A DNA stretch of 64,000 nt from Chloroflexus sp. Y-396-1. Its GTDB lineage: Bacteria; Chloroflexota; Chloroflexia; Chloroflexales; Chloroflexaceae. Made by a program: the position numbers and the translations under genes. Position 1 is the stretch's first letter. Each line of letters starts with the position of its first letter. The stretch is taken from positions 1,268,636 through 1,332,635 of the forward strand of contig NZ_KI911784.1 of the NCBI RefSeq assembly GCF_000516515.1. Reading direction: 5' to 3'. The notes under the pieces were generated by a model. It ran no database searches, was not told where the DNA came from, and saw only the letters and a program-made list of their open reading frames with translations. Positions 1-8,531 of this stretch are shown here, one piece after another.

Positions 1-1478
1 AACCATCCCAGCGTCATCGCCAACACACCAAATCCACTTGCCACAAACCGCGGATCTCGCGTGTAGCCCCGCTGCGTCAGCCAACCGGTGATGGCCCGCA
101 CCGCCCCCCAGCCCGCCAGGACCACACCGATCAACAGGGGAGCGATTACCAACCCGAAGAGCGCAATTGCGACCAGTCGTCCGATCAATCCGCCTGACCA
201 GAGTTCCGCGACCATGCTGGCGAACTGGCGTTGCCAGAAGAGTATCGCCATCACAACTGCCACACCGGTATACAGCGTGCTCAAGAGGCCATATCCAGCA
301 AAAATGCGTTCCTCCCGGTTTAGCGCAGTCCTGGCACGCACCTTTTGCCACAACGGCCCGCCAATGAATGCCAGCGCTCGATTGCGAAGGTTCGGTAGGC
401 GTAAGGCATCGACCAGGATAAAATAGCCATCGAGTTCGAGCAGCGGGTTAAAGTTAAACAGTGCGGTTAGATACGACGCCGTTGCAATCCGCCGCATCCA
501 AACACCGACCACCGTCTCCGGAACAGCCCATGCGATGATTGCAGCCAGCGAACCGATCAGCAGATCGCACAATGGACCTGCCAGCGAGACGAGTATGCGT
601 GCATGGCGTGGAGCCAGCCAGATGTCACTGGTATCGACAAAGGCGGCAGGCATACCAAAGTAGAGCATGATCCCAGCCCGTGGTACCTGTTTACCAAAAT
701 GTTTGACAGCCAATCCATGGGCGAGTTCATGCAACGTGAGGGTTAGAAACAACGCCACGCCTAACATGAGAACATCGAACGCGAATTGGTCGCTGCTCAT
801 CAGCTCGCTACCGCTTACTCCTGGCAGGAAGTAACAAATCACACCAACGACTGTTAGCAGACCAAGGATGACCGCAGAGAGGCGGGTAAATAGCCAGCGC
901 CCGATCCAGCGGTAAAGAAGATCGAAGAATTGATCTACATTCGGTATTACGAAACTGCGGCCATGGGTCAGGCTCAACAGACGCTGCCCCAACCCTTCAG
1001 CAGTACGCTGTTCAAGATGACGACGAAGATGGTGATAGATACCAAGCGGTTTGTCGGTTAGAAAGCCCTGAGAGCGCAGCGACTCAACCAATCCGGCTAC
1101 CGGCAATAATTGTTTGAAGCGCACAAAACCCATCGTTGCCAGTTGGGCAACGGTCTTTGTGCCATCCATCGCATGCCAGAGTTCACGTTCGGCAGGACTA
1201 AGACGGAGATAATGACCACTGGGGCTACGTAAGACCGTGATCTGCTGATTACCTTCATGCAGCGTTTCCTCAATGACGCCTTCAATCCGCTGAGGGCGGT
1301 ATTGCGTCGGATCGGCCCGCTGACGGAGGATACTCCATACACCACCTTCGCCAGCCGGATGGCTTTGCAGGCGACGTTGAATGCTCTGGTAGAGCAAATT
1401 GCGTGGTGCAAATGGCACGGCTACCTGCTCAGCCAGTTTTGTCCAGAGATGGTGATGAGAGGGTAACAACTGCATCAT
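1..1478 (-). CDS. M50 family site-2-protease-like membrane zinc peptidase, 3' end outside window
   Basis: The minus strand is open from an ATG at 1478 (or the adjacent ATG at 1475) to the left edge, so the C-terminus is missing. About 490 residues are visible. The N-terminal ~190 residues are soluble and resemble the winged-helix-like leader of large Chloroflexota M50 proteins. Hydrophobic segments follow, then the zinc motif HELAHG near residue 248, inside LTLHELAHGLAVKHFG. A later NFNPLLELDGYF segment carries the NPxxxLDG signature that supplies the third zinc ligand in S2P enzymes. Further membrane helices continue to the window edge. Family knowledge: S2P-like proteases cut substrates inside the membrane, often anti-sigma factors, but here the substrate is unknown. 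No neighbouring sigma or anti-sigma gene is visible. The two motifs in the right order make the family assignment firm; the biological role is open. Confidence 0.85.
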   Translation of the reverse strand, partial: MMQLLPSHHHLWTKLAEQVAVPFAPRNLLYQSIQRRLQSHPAGEGGVWSILRQRADPTQYRPQRIEGVIEETLHEGNQQITVLRSPSGHYLRLSPAERELWHAMDGTKTVAQLATMGFVRFKQLLPVAGLVESLRSQGFLTDKPLGIYHHLRRHLEQRTAEGLGQRLLSLTHGRSFVIPNVDQFFDLLYRWIGRWLFTRLSAVILGLLTVVGVICYFLPGVSGSELMSSDQFAFDVLMLGVALFLTLTLHELAHGLAVKHFGKQVPRAGIMLYFGMPAAFVDTSDIWLAPRHARILVSLAGPLCDLLIGSLAAIIAWAVPETVVGVWMRRIATASYLTALFNFNPLLELDGYFILVDALRLPNLRNRALAFIGGPLWQKVRARTALNREERIFAGYGLLSTLYTGVAVVMAILFWQRQFASMVAELWSGGLIGRLVAIALFGLVIAPLLIGVVLAGWGAVRAITGWLTQRGYTRDPRFVASGFGVLAMTLGW

Positions 1479-1888
1479 AGATTAGGCTCACGGTTGCATC
1501 TCATCGCCATGAACGAAAGGCGCGATGTTATTTTCATCATAGCAGGTCTGTCCAGGTGTCAAAGTGCATTTGAAAGTGCATTTGACCGTGCTCCTTCATT
1601 CCTGAATGCAAGACGATTTCCGACACCTACGCGGTCACCCAGGTATAGGCAAGCCATCGGTTGGTGCATTACCCTCTTAGCCCCCCGCTTGCGGTGGGTG
1701 ACGCTTGCGGCTTAAGGGAACATGGAGTTGAACTCGTCCCGACAATACGGTGACGCGCATGACTAGCGGGTTGACCGCAGACATTCATCAGAACAGGGAG
1801 CTGCGCCTCTGCACGCGCTACAGACGGGTTGATCTCCTCCATCCCTCCTTTCTCACTCCTGTCTCCTCATCTCTCCCAAAGCGTTGCC

Positions 1889-2918
1889 CTCTCAGAGGAT
1901 GATCAAAAACCCGGATTGCTTATTGGGAATGTACCGTGCCCGAGCAACCACTGCGTTGGAGGGCCAACGTTCTGTTCCGCCATCCGCCGCACGTTCCCGC
2001 TGCCGAGCGGGCAGCGCCAGGCGCTGCGCGTGACGGGTTAGGTGAGCTTCGCTCACCCCGCCCCCCTCACCCCCGGCCCCGCTCCCGCGCTGCGGGAATC
2101 CCTCACCCCCGGCCCCGCTCCCGCGCTGCGGGACCCTCACCCCCAGCCCCTCTCCCGCGCTGCGGGAGAGGGGGGGATCGTGAACGCGGTATCGTTGACA
2201 GCTCCCGCGCTGCGGGAATCCCTCACCCTCGGCTCCGCTCCCGCGCTGCGGGAATCCCTCACCCTCGGCTCCGCTCCCGCGCTGCGGGAATCCCTCACCC
2301 TCGGCTCCGCTCCCGCGCTGCGGGAATCCCTCACCCCCAGCCCCTCTCCCGCGCTGCGGGGCACCCTCACCCCCGGCCCCGCTCCCGCGCTGCGGGAGCG
2401 GGGTGGTGCGTGAACGCGGTATCGTTAACAGCCGCAAAATCGCTGCTGCTACGCTCATCCCCCCTTCCACTCCCGCAGCGCGGGGCACCCTCACCCCCGG
2501 CCCCGCTCCCGCGCTGCGGGGCACCCTCACCCCCGGCCCCGCTCCCGCGCTGCGGGAGCGGGGTGGTGCGTGAACGCGGTATCGTTGACAGCCGCAAAAT
2601 CGCTGCTGCTACGCTCATCCCCCCTTTCTTTTCCCCGTGAGGGAGAGAAAGGAGACCGAGGGGAAGGTGAGGGAGTATAATCCCCCCTTCCTCTCCCGCG
2701 CTGCGGGAGAGGGGTGATTCGTGAACGCGGTATCGTTGACAGCCGCAGGATCGCTACTGCTACGCTCATCCCCCCTTTCTTTTCCCCGTGAGGGAGAGAA
2801 AGGAGACCGAGGGGAAGGTGAGGGAGTATAATCCCCCCCTTCCTCTCCCGCGCTGCGGGAGAGGAAGGGGGTTGGGGGAAAGGTGAGGGCCGCCACAAGT
2901 TTTCGATCACGCTCTCGC
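1889..2918. mobile_element. MITE-like element, copy B, with expanded internal array
   Basis: The left end (1889-1912) reads as a GATCAAAAACCCGG terminus. The right end (about 2898-2918) reads, on the minus strand, GAGCGTGATCGAAAAC. These are the same terminal inverted repeats seen at both ends of the copy at 29984-30375. Bases 1891-2063 match the reverse complement of 30207-30375 nearly throughout, including an inner hairpin built on CGCTGCCGAGCGGGCAGCG. The rest of the element is taken up by the CCCTCACCCC-type array. No transposase is encoded, so any movement would need one in trans. Boundaries are approximate. Confidence 0.6.
2064..2880. repeat. nested tandem array of GC-rich stem-loops
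   Basis: The basic unit is CTCCCGCGCTGCGGG followed by a CCCTCACCCC-type stretch. Between about 2203 and 2330 it repeats with a 36-bp period. A higher-order unit is layered on top: a segment containing CGTGAACGCGGTATCGTT recurs at about 2179, 2411, 2571 and 2721, roughly 150-160 bp apart. A block containing CCCGTGAGGGAGAGAAAGGA occurs twice, about 150 bp apart (near 2633 and 2787). The CCCGC-GCGGG core can form a hairpin in each unit. Related repeats occur at 22868-22985 and, inside a coding frame, at 63595-63726. Confidence 0.85.
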
Positions 2919-2933
2919 ACCCCTCGCATCGGC

Positions 2934-2963
2934 TTGACGCTCGTTCTACACGTCGGCTACAAT
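2934..2963 (+). promoter_or_regulatory. sigma70-type promoter for the class III aminotransferase
   Basis: TTGACG (2934-2939) and TACAAT (2958-2963) are separated by 18 bases. They sit about 40 bases upstream of the chosen start codon at 3005. The promoter lies just outside the right end of the MITE-like element. Confidence 0.6.
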
Positions 2964-3004
2964 AGTTACCCTGACAACTAGTGTATCTGCAAGGGAGCAC
3001 ATCA

Positions 3005-4357
3005 ATGACGACTCAAACTGATACGGCGCGGTTGCCGAGCGATTACATGCCCGAAGCAGTGCCTGGCCCACGTGCCCAGGCCATTGTTACCCGTGACAAT
3101 GAAGTAATTGCTCCGCTAGGGCGGGTATACCCTCTGGTCATCGATCACGCCCAAGGTTGTGAAGTATGGGACGTTGACGGGAATCGCTTTCTCGATATGA
3201 ACGCCGGGATTGCCGTCCTAGCTGCGGGTCATTGCCATCCACGCCTTATCCGCGTCGCCCAAGAGCAACTCCAACGGTTTACGCACATGGCCGGCACTGA
3301 TTTCTACAATGAACCAATGGTACGTGCCGCCGAAAAGTTGGTTTCGCTCATGCCCGGTGGCAAGGGCTGGCAGGTTTTCTTTACCAACAGCGGGACGGAA
3401 GCAGTTGAAGCGAGCATCAAACTCGCACGCTACGTCACCGGTCGGCAGAATATTATTGCTTTCTACAACGCTTTTCATGGACGCAGCTATGGCAGCCTCT
3501 CACTCACTGCCTCTAAACCGCGCCAGCGCATCGGTTTCTTCCCGTTATTACCCGGCGTAAGTCATACGTACTACCCGAATTGTTACCGCTGCCCGATCAA
3601 CCTCCAATTTCCAACGTGTGATATTGCCTGTATTGATCTGATCGAACGCACCCTGTTTAAAACCACAACTCCCCCCGAAGAAGTAGCGGCAATTATTATT
3701 GAACCAATTCAGGGCGAAGGTGGGTACATCGTCCCGCCACCCGGTACCCTCGCACGCCTGCGTTCGATCTGTGATCGTTACGGTATCTTGCTCATCGTTG
3801 ATGAGGTGCAGAGTGGTGTCGGGCGTACCGGCAAGATGTGGGCTTTTGAACACGAGGACATTGTGCCTGATATTGTGGCCTCGGCCAAGGGGTTAGGTGG
3901 CGGTTTGCCGCTAGGGGCAATGATCGCCCGTAGTGAACTAACCCGCCAGTGGCAGCCCGGTTCACACGGAAATACGTATGGTGGCAACGGTCTGACGTGT
4001 GCAGTTGCCTACGAGCTGCTCACAATGGTCGAAGAGGAATTAATGGCGAATGCCGCCACCGTTGGCGCCTACCTGCTTGAGCAACTACAGGCGCTTCAAC
4101 AGCGCTTCCCTCAAATCGGCGCCGTCCGCGGACGTGGGCTGATGATCGGGGTCGAATTTGTTGATGAACACGGACATCCTGCTTCGGCGTTAGCCGATGC
4201 GGTGATGGTCGAGAGTTTTCGTAAGGGATTACTGGTTCTTACCTGTGGTACATCCACGATCCGTTTTTGTCCGCCGCTCATTCTCACCAAAGCACAGGCC
4301 GATGAAGCAGTCGCTCGCTTTGCATTGGCAATTGAAGCATGCGTGAATATGAAATAG
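3005..4357 (+). CDS. class III pyridoxal-phosphate aminotransferase (4-aminobutyrate / acetylornithine type)
   Basis: About 450 residues, the usual length for class III transaminases (fold type I). The PLP lysine lies near residue 295 in SAKGLGGG. Other hallmarks are the cofactor-binding NSGTEAVEASIKLAR segment, the EPIQGEGG stretch and IVDEVQSGVGRTGKMWAFEH, which contains the conserved Asp and Gln that hold the cofactor. The likely reaction is transfer of an omega-amino group (GABA or a related amine) to 2-oxoglutarate. Acetylornithine aminotransferase cannot be excluded, but no arginine gene is adjacent. An upstream in-frame GTG at 2981 exists. The ATG at 3005 is preferred because GGGAG sits seven bases in front of it. 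The gene is monocistronic with its own promoter. Confidence 0.88.
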   Translation: MTTQTDTARLPSDYMPEAVPGPRAQAIVTRDNEVIAPLGRVYPLVIDHAQGCEVWDVDGNRFLDMNAGIAVLAAGHCHPRLIRVAQEQLQRFTHMAGTDFYNEPMVRAAEKLVSLMPGGKGWQVFFTNSGTEAVEASIKLARYVTGRQNIIAFYNAFHGRSYGSLSLTASKPRQRIGFFPLLPGVSHTYYPNCYRCPINLQFPTCDIACIDLIERTLFKTTTPPEEVAAIIIEPIQGEGGYIVPPPGTLARLRSICDRYGILLIVDEVQSGVGRTGKMWAFEHEDIVPDIVASAKGLGGGLPLGAMIARSELTRQWQPGSHGNTYGGNGLTCAVAYELLTMVEEELMANAATVGAYLLEQLQALQQRFPQIGAVRGRGLMIGVEFVDEHGHPASALADAVMVESFRKGLLVLTCGTSTIRFCPPLILTKAQADEAVARFALAIEACVNMK

Positions 4358-4507
4358 CTACCAAACGGACAGTGCACATTTTGGGCGACGGCGTTATACT
4401 AAAGAGTAGGGAATCGTTGTTTGCCATATCTTTCCCGACGCCAGCTCATATCTGACCAGTCTGAGCTGGCGCCAGGTAAGTGATAATAGTATTGACCGGT
4501 CTGACTC

Positions 4508-5923
4508 ATGACCTCTCCGGGAACAACCAAGCCACCGGTCATCTTTGGCCGTTATCAGGTGCACGAAGCACTCGGTGAGTCACGTCTTGCAGTCGTTTAC
4601 AAGGCGACCGATCTGCGTCTTCAGCGCCCGGTACTAGTGCATCTCCTCCGCAAAGCGTTGCTTAATAACGAGCAGAAGCGCAAGCAATTTCTCAGCGAAG
4701 CCGCCCAAAGCGCTCGACGCTCGCATCCCGTATTTCTGGAAGTGTTTGATAGCGGCGAAAGTAACGGGCGCCCCTTCTTGATAACGGAGGCCGTCGATGG
4801 TCGGCCCCTCTACGGGATTGGCGCTCTCAGTGTGGCACAGGCACTCAGTATTGTGCGACAGGTGGCCGAGGCGGTTGCGCTTTGTCAACGTCAACGATCC
4901 GCGGAATTACCGGTTGGACTTTACCATCCTCCGATTAGTAGCGCCAACCTGCTGCTGGTTGGCGACGGCCAGGTTAAGCTTGTGGAAAGTTGGCTGTTAC
5001 CACTACAGCTTGTTCCTGCCGATCTCGCCCACTATCGCGCACCTGAGCTAAGCACTGGTCAGGGACTACAACCGGCAAGCGTCGTATATGCGCTTGGCAT
5101 TCTGCTCTTCGAGCTGATCACCGGTCAACGTCCAATACACGGTGATGACGCCCAAACAACGGCACTGGCTCATCTCACCCAGACCGTACCATCCCTGGTT
5201 CGGGTACGGCCAACCGTATACCTGCCCTCAGTTGACCGGCTCATCGCACGTGCTACGGCTCGTGATCCCAATCAACGCTTCGCCGATGCTCAGACGTTTA
5301 TGCTGGCGATAAATGAGCTATGGCATGAATTAACTGTTCCAACCCGGAGGTTAGTGATGAAGCCGGTCGAGATTCCTCGTGCGGCAGAGGCAGTACAGAC
5401 CAATAATCGCGCACCAGTTCCCACAGTGCAGCCTTCAGCCGTTGCCCTGCCCCAAAAGAGCCTTCGTGCTCGTGTGGAACGGGCGTTGACGACTTCGTTC
5501 GACATTGATCAATTTCGGCGCCAAAATTGGCAACGCGGGTTGGTCGGTTGGCTTATCATGATGTTACTATTGCTGGCTGTAGCCGCCGGATCGTTCTGGA
5601 TGGTCAATTTGGCTATCAACCGACTGAATCTCAACGTGCCCCAGCTTGAACTACCCTCATGGCAACTCCCTGATCTAAACCTGCCGGGTCGTGCCGGTAC
5701 TGAACTCTACATCGTGAATATCAGCGAGGGCTTAAATCTGCGTGCGGCGCCAAATGCACAACCTGATAACATCTTGATGGTAGTACCCAACGGCACCGTT
5801 GTCCGTCGTCTTGAAGGCCCGGTGGTGGCCGATAATATTCCATGGTTAAAAGTGCAGTTTGAATTGAACGGTCAGGTCTTTGAGGGTTGGATGTCGCTGA
5901 ATTATCTTCGTCGGCAGGAGTGA
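4508..5923 (+). CDS. membrane Ser/Thr pseudokinase with C-terminal SH3b domain
   Basis: The 471-residue protein has a protein-kinase-like domain (residues about 13-275), a Pro/Ala-rich linker, one transmembrane helix (about 345-368, rich in Leu, Met and Ala) and a bacterial SH3 domain (about 396-470, with the typical GLNLRAAPN start). The kinase fold is recognisable from YKATD, RAPEL (the APE motif) and LGILLFELITGQRP. The catalytic residues are absent. The glycine loop reads LGESRLAVVYKA, the VAIK lysine is replaced in RPVLVHLL, the HRDxKxxN loop reads YHPPISSAN, and DFG is replaced by VES. It is therefore probably a pseudokinase that relays a signal from an external ligand-binding SH3b domain. 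The cytoplasmic and external placement is inferred from the single helix. Confidence 0.8.
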   Translation: MTSPGTTKPPVIFGRYQVHEALGESRLAVVYKATDLRLQRPVLVHLLRKALLNNEQKRKQFLSEAAQSARRSHPVFLEVFDSGESNGRPFLITEAVDGRPLYGIGALSVAQALSIVRQVAEAVALCQRQRSAELPVGLYHPPISSANLLLVGDGQVKLVESWLLPLQLVPADLAHYRAPELSTGQGLQPASVVYALGILLFELITGQRPIHGDDAQTTALAHLTQTVPSLVRVRPTVYLPSVDRLIARATARDPNQRFADAQTFMLAINELWHELTVPTRRLVMKPVEIPRAAEAVQTNNRAPVPTVQPSAVALPQKSLRARVERALTTSFDIDQFRRQNWQRGLVGWLIMMLLLLAVAAGSFWMVNLAINRLNLNVPQLELPSWQLPDLNLPGRAGTELYIVNISEGLNLRAAPNAQPDNILMVVPNGTVVRRLEGPVVADNIPWLKVQFELNGQVFEGWMSLNYLRRQE

Positions 5924-6010
5924 GTGGGCAAGTGCAACAGTTCAGACATGTCTGCTGGAGCCTATCTCATCTTACTGCACCCTCATAACGCTGACAGTAA
6001 GGGAGGGTAT

Positions 6011-6628
6011 GTGAAGCAAGAAGCGGAGATGCGCGAATTGCTCGGCGAGCGAGTACGTATTCGCCCATGGCGACGAGCCGATACGCTGATGCAAGAGCGC
6101 TGGCCGCGCTACAGTGAACCGTTTAGCTCGTTGTGGAACATTCCGCGTCCGTACCAGCCTAGTTATGACGACCAGTTCTGGACAGGAGCAACTGAAGCAT
6201 GGGCGATTGAACTCAGGTCGGGGCAACTCATCGGTCGGCTCTCGCTCCGCGAGATCGACCGCAAGCAGCAATCGGCGCGGCTGGGCATTTCGCTCGCTCA
6301 ACCATACGTTGGTCAGGGGCTGGGCGGCGAAGCATTACGGCTCTTTCTGGCCTACTACTTTGGATCGCTCGGGTTTCAGCGCATGGTGCTTGACGTGGCG
6401 GCGTTTAATCAACGGGCGGTTCGCTGCTATCAACGGCTGGGATTTGTTGAGTTGAGGAGCGAATGGCGCCACACGGGTAATGATCCTGTGCTACGATTAC
6501 TAGATGAAGAGCAGTATCAGCACTTGCGCCCATACTTCCGCCGCAATCGCTTTGATACGCAGGTTGAGTTTTACGAGATGGAATTAACGCGCGAGGCATG
6601 GCTGGCTGCCGGTGGCGCATTGATTTAA
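6011..6628 (+). CDS. GNAT family N-acetyltransferase (RimJ/RimL-like)
   Basis: About 205 residues from the GTG at 6011. The domain begins at GERVRIRPWRRAD and includes the acetyl-CoA binding segment QPYVGQGLGGEALRLFL, which fits the Q/RxxGxG/A rule. VAAFNQRAVRCYQRLGF is typical of the RimJ/RimL subgroup that acetylates protein N-termini or small molecules. The frame is open back to 5924, directly after the pseudokinase stop. The start at 6011 is preferred because AAGGGAGGG lies just upstream and the family domain starts soon after; ATG at 6029 is an alternative. Its substrate cannot be read from sequence. It is probably co-transcribed with the upstream pseudokinase and the downstream nucleotidyltransferase. 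Confidence 0.82.
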   Translation: MKQEAEMRELLGERVRIRPWRRADTLMQERWPRYSEPFSSLWNIPRPYQPSYDDQFWTGATEAWAIELRSGQLIGRLSLREIDRKQQSARLGISLAQPYVGQGLGGEALRLFLAYYFGSLGFQRMVLDVAAFNQRAVRCYQRLGFVELRSEWRHTGNDPVLRLLDEEQYQHLRPYFRRNRFDTQVEFYEMELTREAWLAAGGALI

Positions 6629-6640
6629 GAGGAAAAACCC

Positions 6641-7192
6641 ATGTCACTCATCGCCGGAAATCTTGCTATCGTCCAACACTTGTTAGACGGCGACCAGATA
6701 CCGTGGGTGGTTATTGGCGGTGCGGCTGCCCATTTGTACGGTGATCGTCGCCCACTCAACGACATTGACATTCTGATAGAGCGTCGCGCATTACCACGAG
6801 TTGTCACTCTGTTGCAACAATCTCACAAGGCGGTGCAGTCTGATGGGACACGGGTGATCTGGCGGGGGATCAAGGTGTTTGCCGATCTCACCGTGCGGCA
6901 GAGTGGAACAAGCCATCCATTTTGGCTTGACGAGCCGATGCAGCAACGACGACGACGAATGACATTGCTAGGTTCACAAGTATTTCTCGCCGCACCTGAA
7001 GACATCGTTGCGCATAAGTTACTACTGCGACGTGGGCCAGAACAGGGGAAAAACGACGTCAACGATGCGGCCGGCATTATTCGCCGTCATCAGCTTGATG
7101 TAGACTATCTGATGATGCGATTGCAGATGATGAATGCCCTCAATATCGTGCGGCCCCGGCTGAGCGAACTGGGAGTCGTCTTACCGTCATAG
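6641..7192 (+). CDS. small nucleotidyltransferase-fold protein
   Basis: The 183-residue protein shows the minimal nucleotidyltransferase signature: IGGAAAHLYG followed by NDIDILI, giving the GG and the DxD metal-binding aspartates. A later EDIVAHKLLLRRGPEQ stretch is typical of proteins in the AbiEii/DUF6036-like group. The start at 6641 has AGAGGAA seven to eight bases upstream and lies only 12 bases after the GNAT stop, so the two genes are probably co-transcribed. Some relatives are toxins or tRNA-modifying enzymes, but no antitoxin-like partner gene is adjacent. Only the fold is claimed. Confidence 0.7.
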   Translation: MSLIAGNLAIVQHLLDGDQIPWVVIGGAAAHLYGDRRPLNDIDILIERRALPRVVTLLQQSHKAVQSDGTRVIWRGIKVFADLTVRQSGTSHPFWLDEPMQQRRRRMTLLGSQVFLAAPEDIVAHKLLLRRGPEQGKNDVNDAAGIIRRHQLDVDYLMMRLQMMNALNIVRPRLSELGVVLPS

Positions 7193-7248
7193 GAATCCAG
7201 CCGGGCGAACAAACTCCCACCAACGAGAGAGCAAAAACAGTTTAGCCT

Positions 7249-7719
7249 TCAATGCGCCCGGCAGCGGGCACAACGCCCAAACAACTGTAAGAGATGACCT
7301 TCAATGCTAAAACCGGTTGCCGCAGCAACTCGGTTCAGCAGGCTATCAAGATCACACCCTTCAAAACTGGTAACAGCACCACATTGTGTACAAACGAGGT
7401 GGTGAAGATGACCAGGCTGACAGGGCACATATCCCTCTTCGCCTACCGGCCCATGAATACGAGCCAGCCAGCCACTAGCGTGAAGCTGCTCAATGGTACG
7501 GTAAACAGTTGCTCGCCCCGGCGCTTCACTGTGTGTACAGAGATCGGCGTAGAGTTGTTCAGCGCTGAACGGTGCCTGATACGAAACAATCGTTTCAATC
7601 ACGCGCAAACGAGGGGCTGTAATCCGCAACCCAGAGCGCTGCCAGGCTGCCCGAACACCGTTCAGCCAGGCCTGCGTATCAAGAGGAGCTTGGGGTGATG
7701 GTGAACTATTTGTCGTCAT
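7249..7719 (-). CDS. Fur family metal-dependent transcriptional repressor
   Basis: The 156-residue protein has an N-terminal winged helix, including the recognition segment GRATVYRTIEQLHASGWL. A C-terminal dimerisation and metal domain follows, with HLHHLVCTQCG and a second pair of cysteines in GRCARCRAH. These are the structural zinc ligands of the Fur/Zur/PerR family. Which metal or signal it senses is not decidable. The Zur-like context (a ribosomal protein gene upstream on the same strand) is suggestive only. A hairpin at 7734-7769 separates it from rpsR. Confidence 0.88.
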   Translation of the reverse strand: MTTNSSPSPQAPLDTQAWLNGVRAAWQRSGLRITAPRLRVIETIVSYQAPFSAEQLYADLCTHSEAPGRATVYRTIEQLHASGWLARIHGPVGEEGYVPCQPGHLHHLVCTQCGAVTSFEGCDLDSLLNRVAAATGFSIEGHLLQLFGRCARCRAH

Positions 7720-7733
7720 ACGATCTTACGAAA

Positions 7734-7769
7734 GAAGATGCGACCCACCCGTAGGTGTGCCGCATCTTC
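7734..7769 (-). terminator. hairpin between rpsR and the Fur gene
   Basis: GAAGATGCG (7734-7742) pairs perfectly with CGCATCTTC (7761-7769) around an 18-base loop that is itself partly self-complementary. On the minus strand the stem is followed by TTTCG, so it is a weak terminator or attenuator rather than a classical one with a long T tract. Confidence 0.5.
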
Positions 7770-7778
7770 CAGCCTCAT

Positions 7779-8024
7779 TTAGCGTGTATGCGCCGGAGCT
7801 ATCGGCAACATCGCAAGGTGGCGTGCACGCTTGATCGCAACTGCTAGCCGACGTTGCATTTTGGCCGAGACGCCAGTACGACGACGGGGCAGAATTTTGC
7901 CCTGCGCTGTCAGGTACTTCTGCAGGCGCTTTATATCTTTGTAGTCCGGCTCGATACCGAGTTTCGTGAACTCACATTCGCGACGGCGCGAACGTGGCTT
8001 CCCTGAACTTTTTGAACGACCCAT
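7779..8024 (-). CDS. rpsR: 30S ribosomal protein S18
   Basis: The 81-residue basic protein carries the S18 core: CEFTKLG, then [26 protein letters not shown] and [20 protein letters not shown]. Length and order match bacterial S18, which pairs with S6 on the small-subunit platform. AAGGAGAG lies just upstream of the ATG. The usual partners rpsF, ssb and rplI are not adjacent in this window, so the gene is detached from the common S6 operon at least on the visible side. Confidence 0.95.
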   Translation of the reverse strand: MGRSKSSGKPRSRRRECEFTKLGIEPDYKDIKRLQKYLTAQGKILPRRRTGVSAKMQRRLAVAIKRARHLAMLPIAPAHTR

Positions 8025-8266
8025 TGATGTGTTCTCTCCTTACCCATACCAACTGTTCGCTCTTTGTTTAAAGCCGTTTAACAGTATACCATATTCTGGC
8101 AGAATCCGTTTCACATCCTCTTGCCCGTAGTCTGTTGCCCCACTCCAGAACCATCGGGGGTATAAGCCGGCGGGCCTTTTCGATTGCCGAATAGTTAACG
8201 TGGTTCCTATCAGCACCCAAACGTAGTCACGGCCTAGACACAACTGGCTGCGGCTTGAAAACGCGA

Positions 8267-8283
8267 CTAAGAGCCTATCCGAA
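8267..8283 (+). repeat. 17-bp inverted repeat, left copy
   Basis: CTAAGAGCCTATCCGAA here is an exact reverse complement of 12343-12359. The pair encloses pheT and mvk. A shortened match (AAGAGCCTATCC) occurs near 52496. Confidence 0.8.
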
Positions 8284-8470
8284 TAATTGTCCCATTGTCT
8301 CACGGTACAGCGGACGAAACCTGATAATAGATGTACGTGCACAGCGGCACTGCGCCTCAACAAGGTACTTCGGATAAGCACTAACCCTCGTCAATCACGT
8401 GGATACATTGCGCGAATCACACTTACGCGATGGTATTATGAGCACAATGAGAAACCCGGTTTTTTCCTTC

Positions 8471-8499
8471 TTGACAGTAAGCAAAGCCATCGCTACAAT
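8471..8499 (+). promoter_or_regulatory. consensus sigma70-type promoter for pheT-mvk
   Basis: A perfect TTGACA (8471-8476) and TACAAT (8494-8499) are separated by exactly 17 bases. They lie 33 bases in front of the pheT start codon. The untranslated leader would be short, leaving no room for a T-box or attenuator. Confidence 0.8.
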
Positions 8500-8531
8500 C
8501 GCAACAGCCAGATTGCCATATTGAGGATCGT

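Larger units (their letters stand above)
1479..3004. other. gene-free gap filled with repeats
   Basis: No convincing gene lies here. The first ~410 bases are unremarkable. From about 1889 to 2918 the DNA is one MITE-like element with an expanded internal tandem array (listed separately). The last ~85 bases hold a promoter and the ribosome-binding site of the downstream aminotransferase. Several long open frames cross the array on both strands, but they are repeat translations rich in Pro, Arg and Gly. Confidence 0.8.
8025..8531. other. intergenic region between rpsR and pheT
   Basis: About 500 bases without a supported gene. It contains the left copy of a 17-bp inverted repeat (8267-8283) and a strong promoter (8471-8499). 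A 113-codon open frame on the minus strand (8040-8381) resembles nothing recognisable and is not called. Confidence 0.7.

Noticed and set aside
1892..3000. Several Pro/Arg/Gly-rich open frames on both strands
   Set aside because: They are translations of the tandem stem-loop array with no family signature or ribosome-binding site.
8040..8381. 113-codon minus-strand frame upstream of rpsR
   Set aside because: It crosses the 17-bp inverted repeat, has no start signal and resembles no family.
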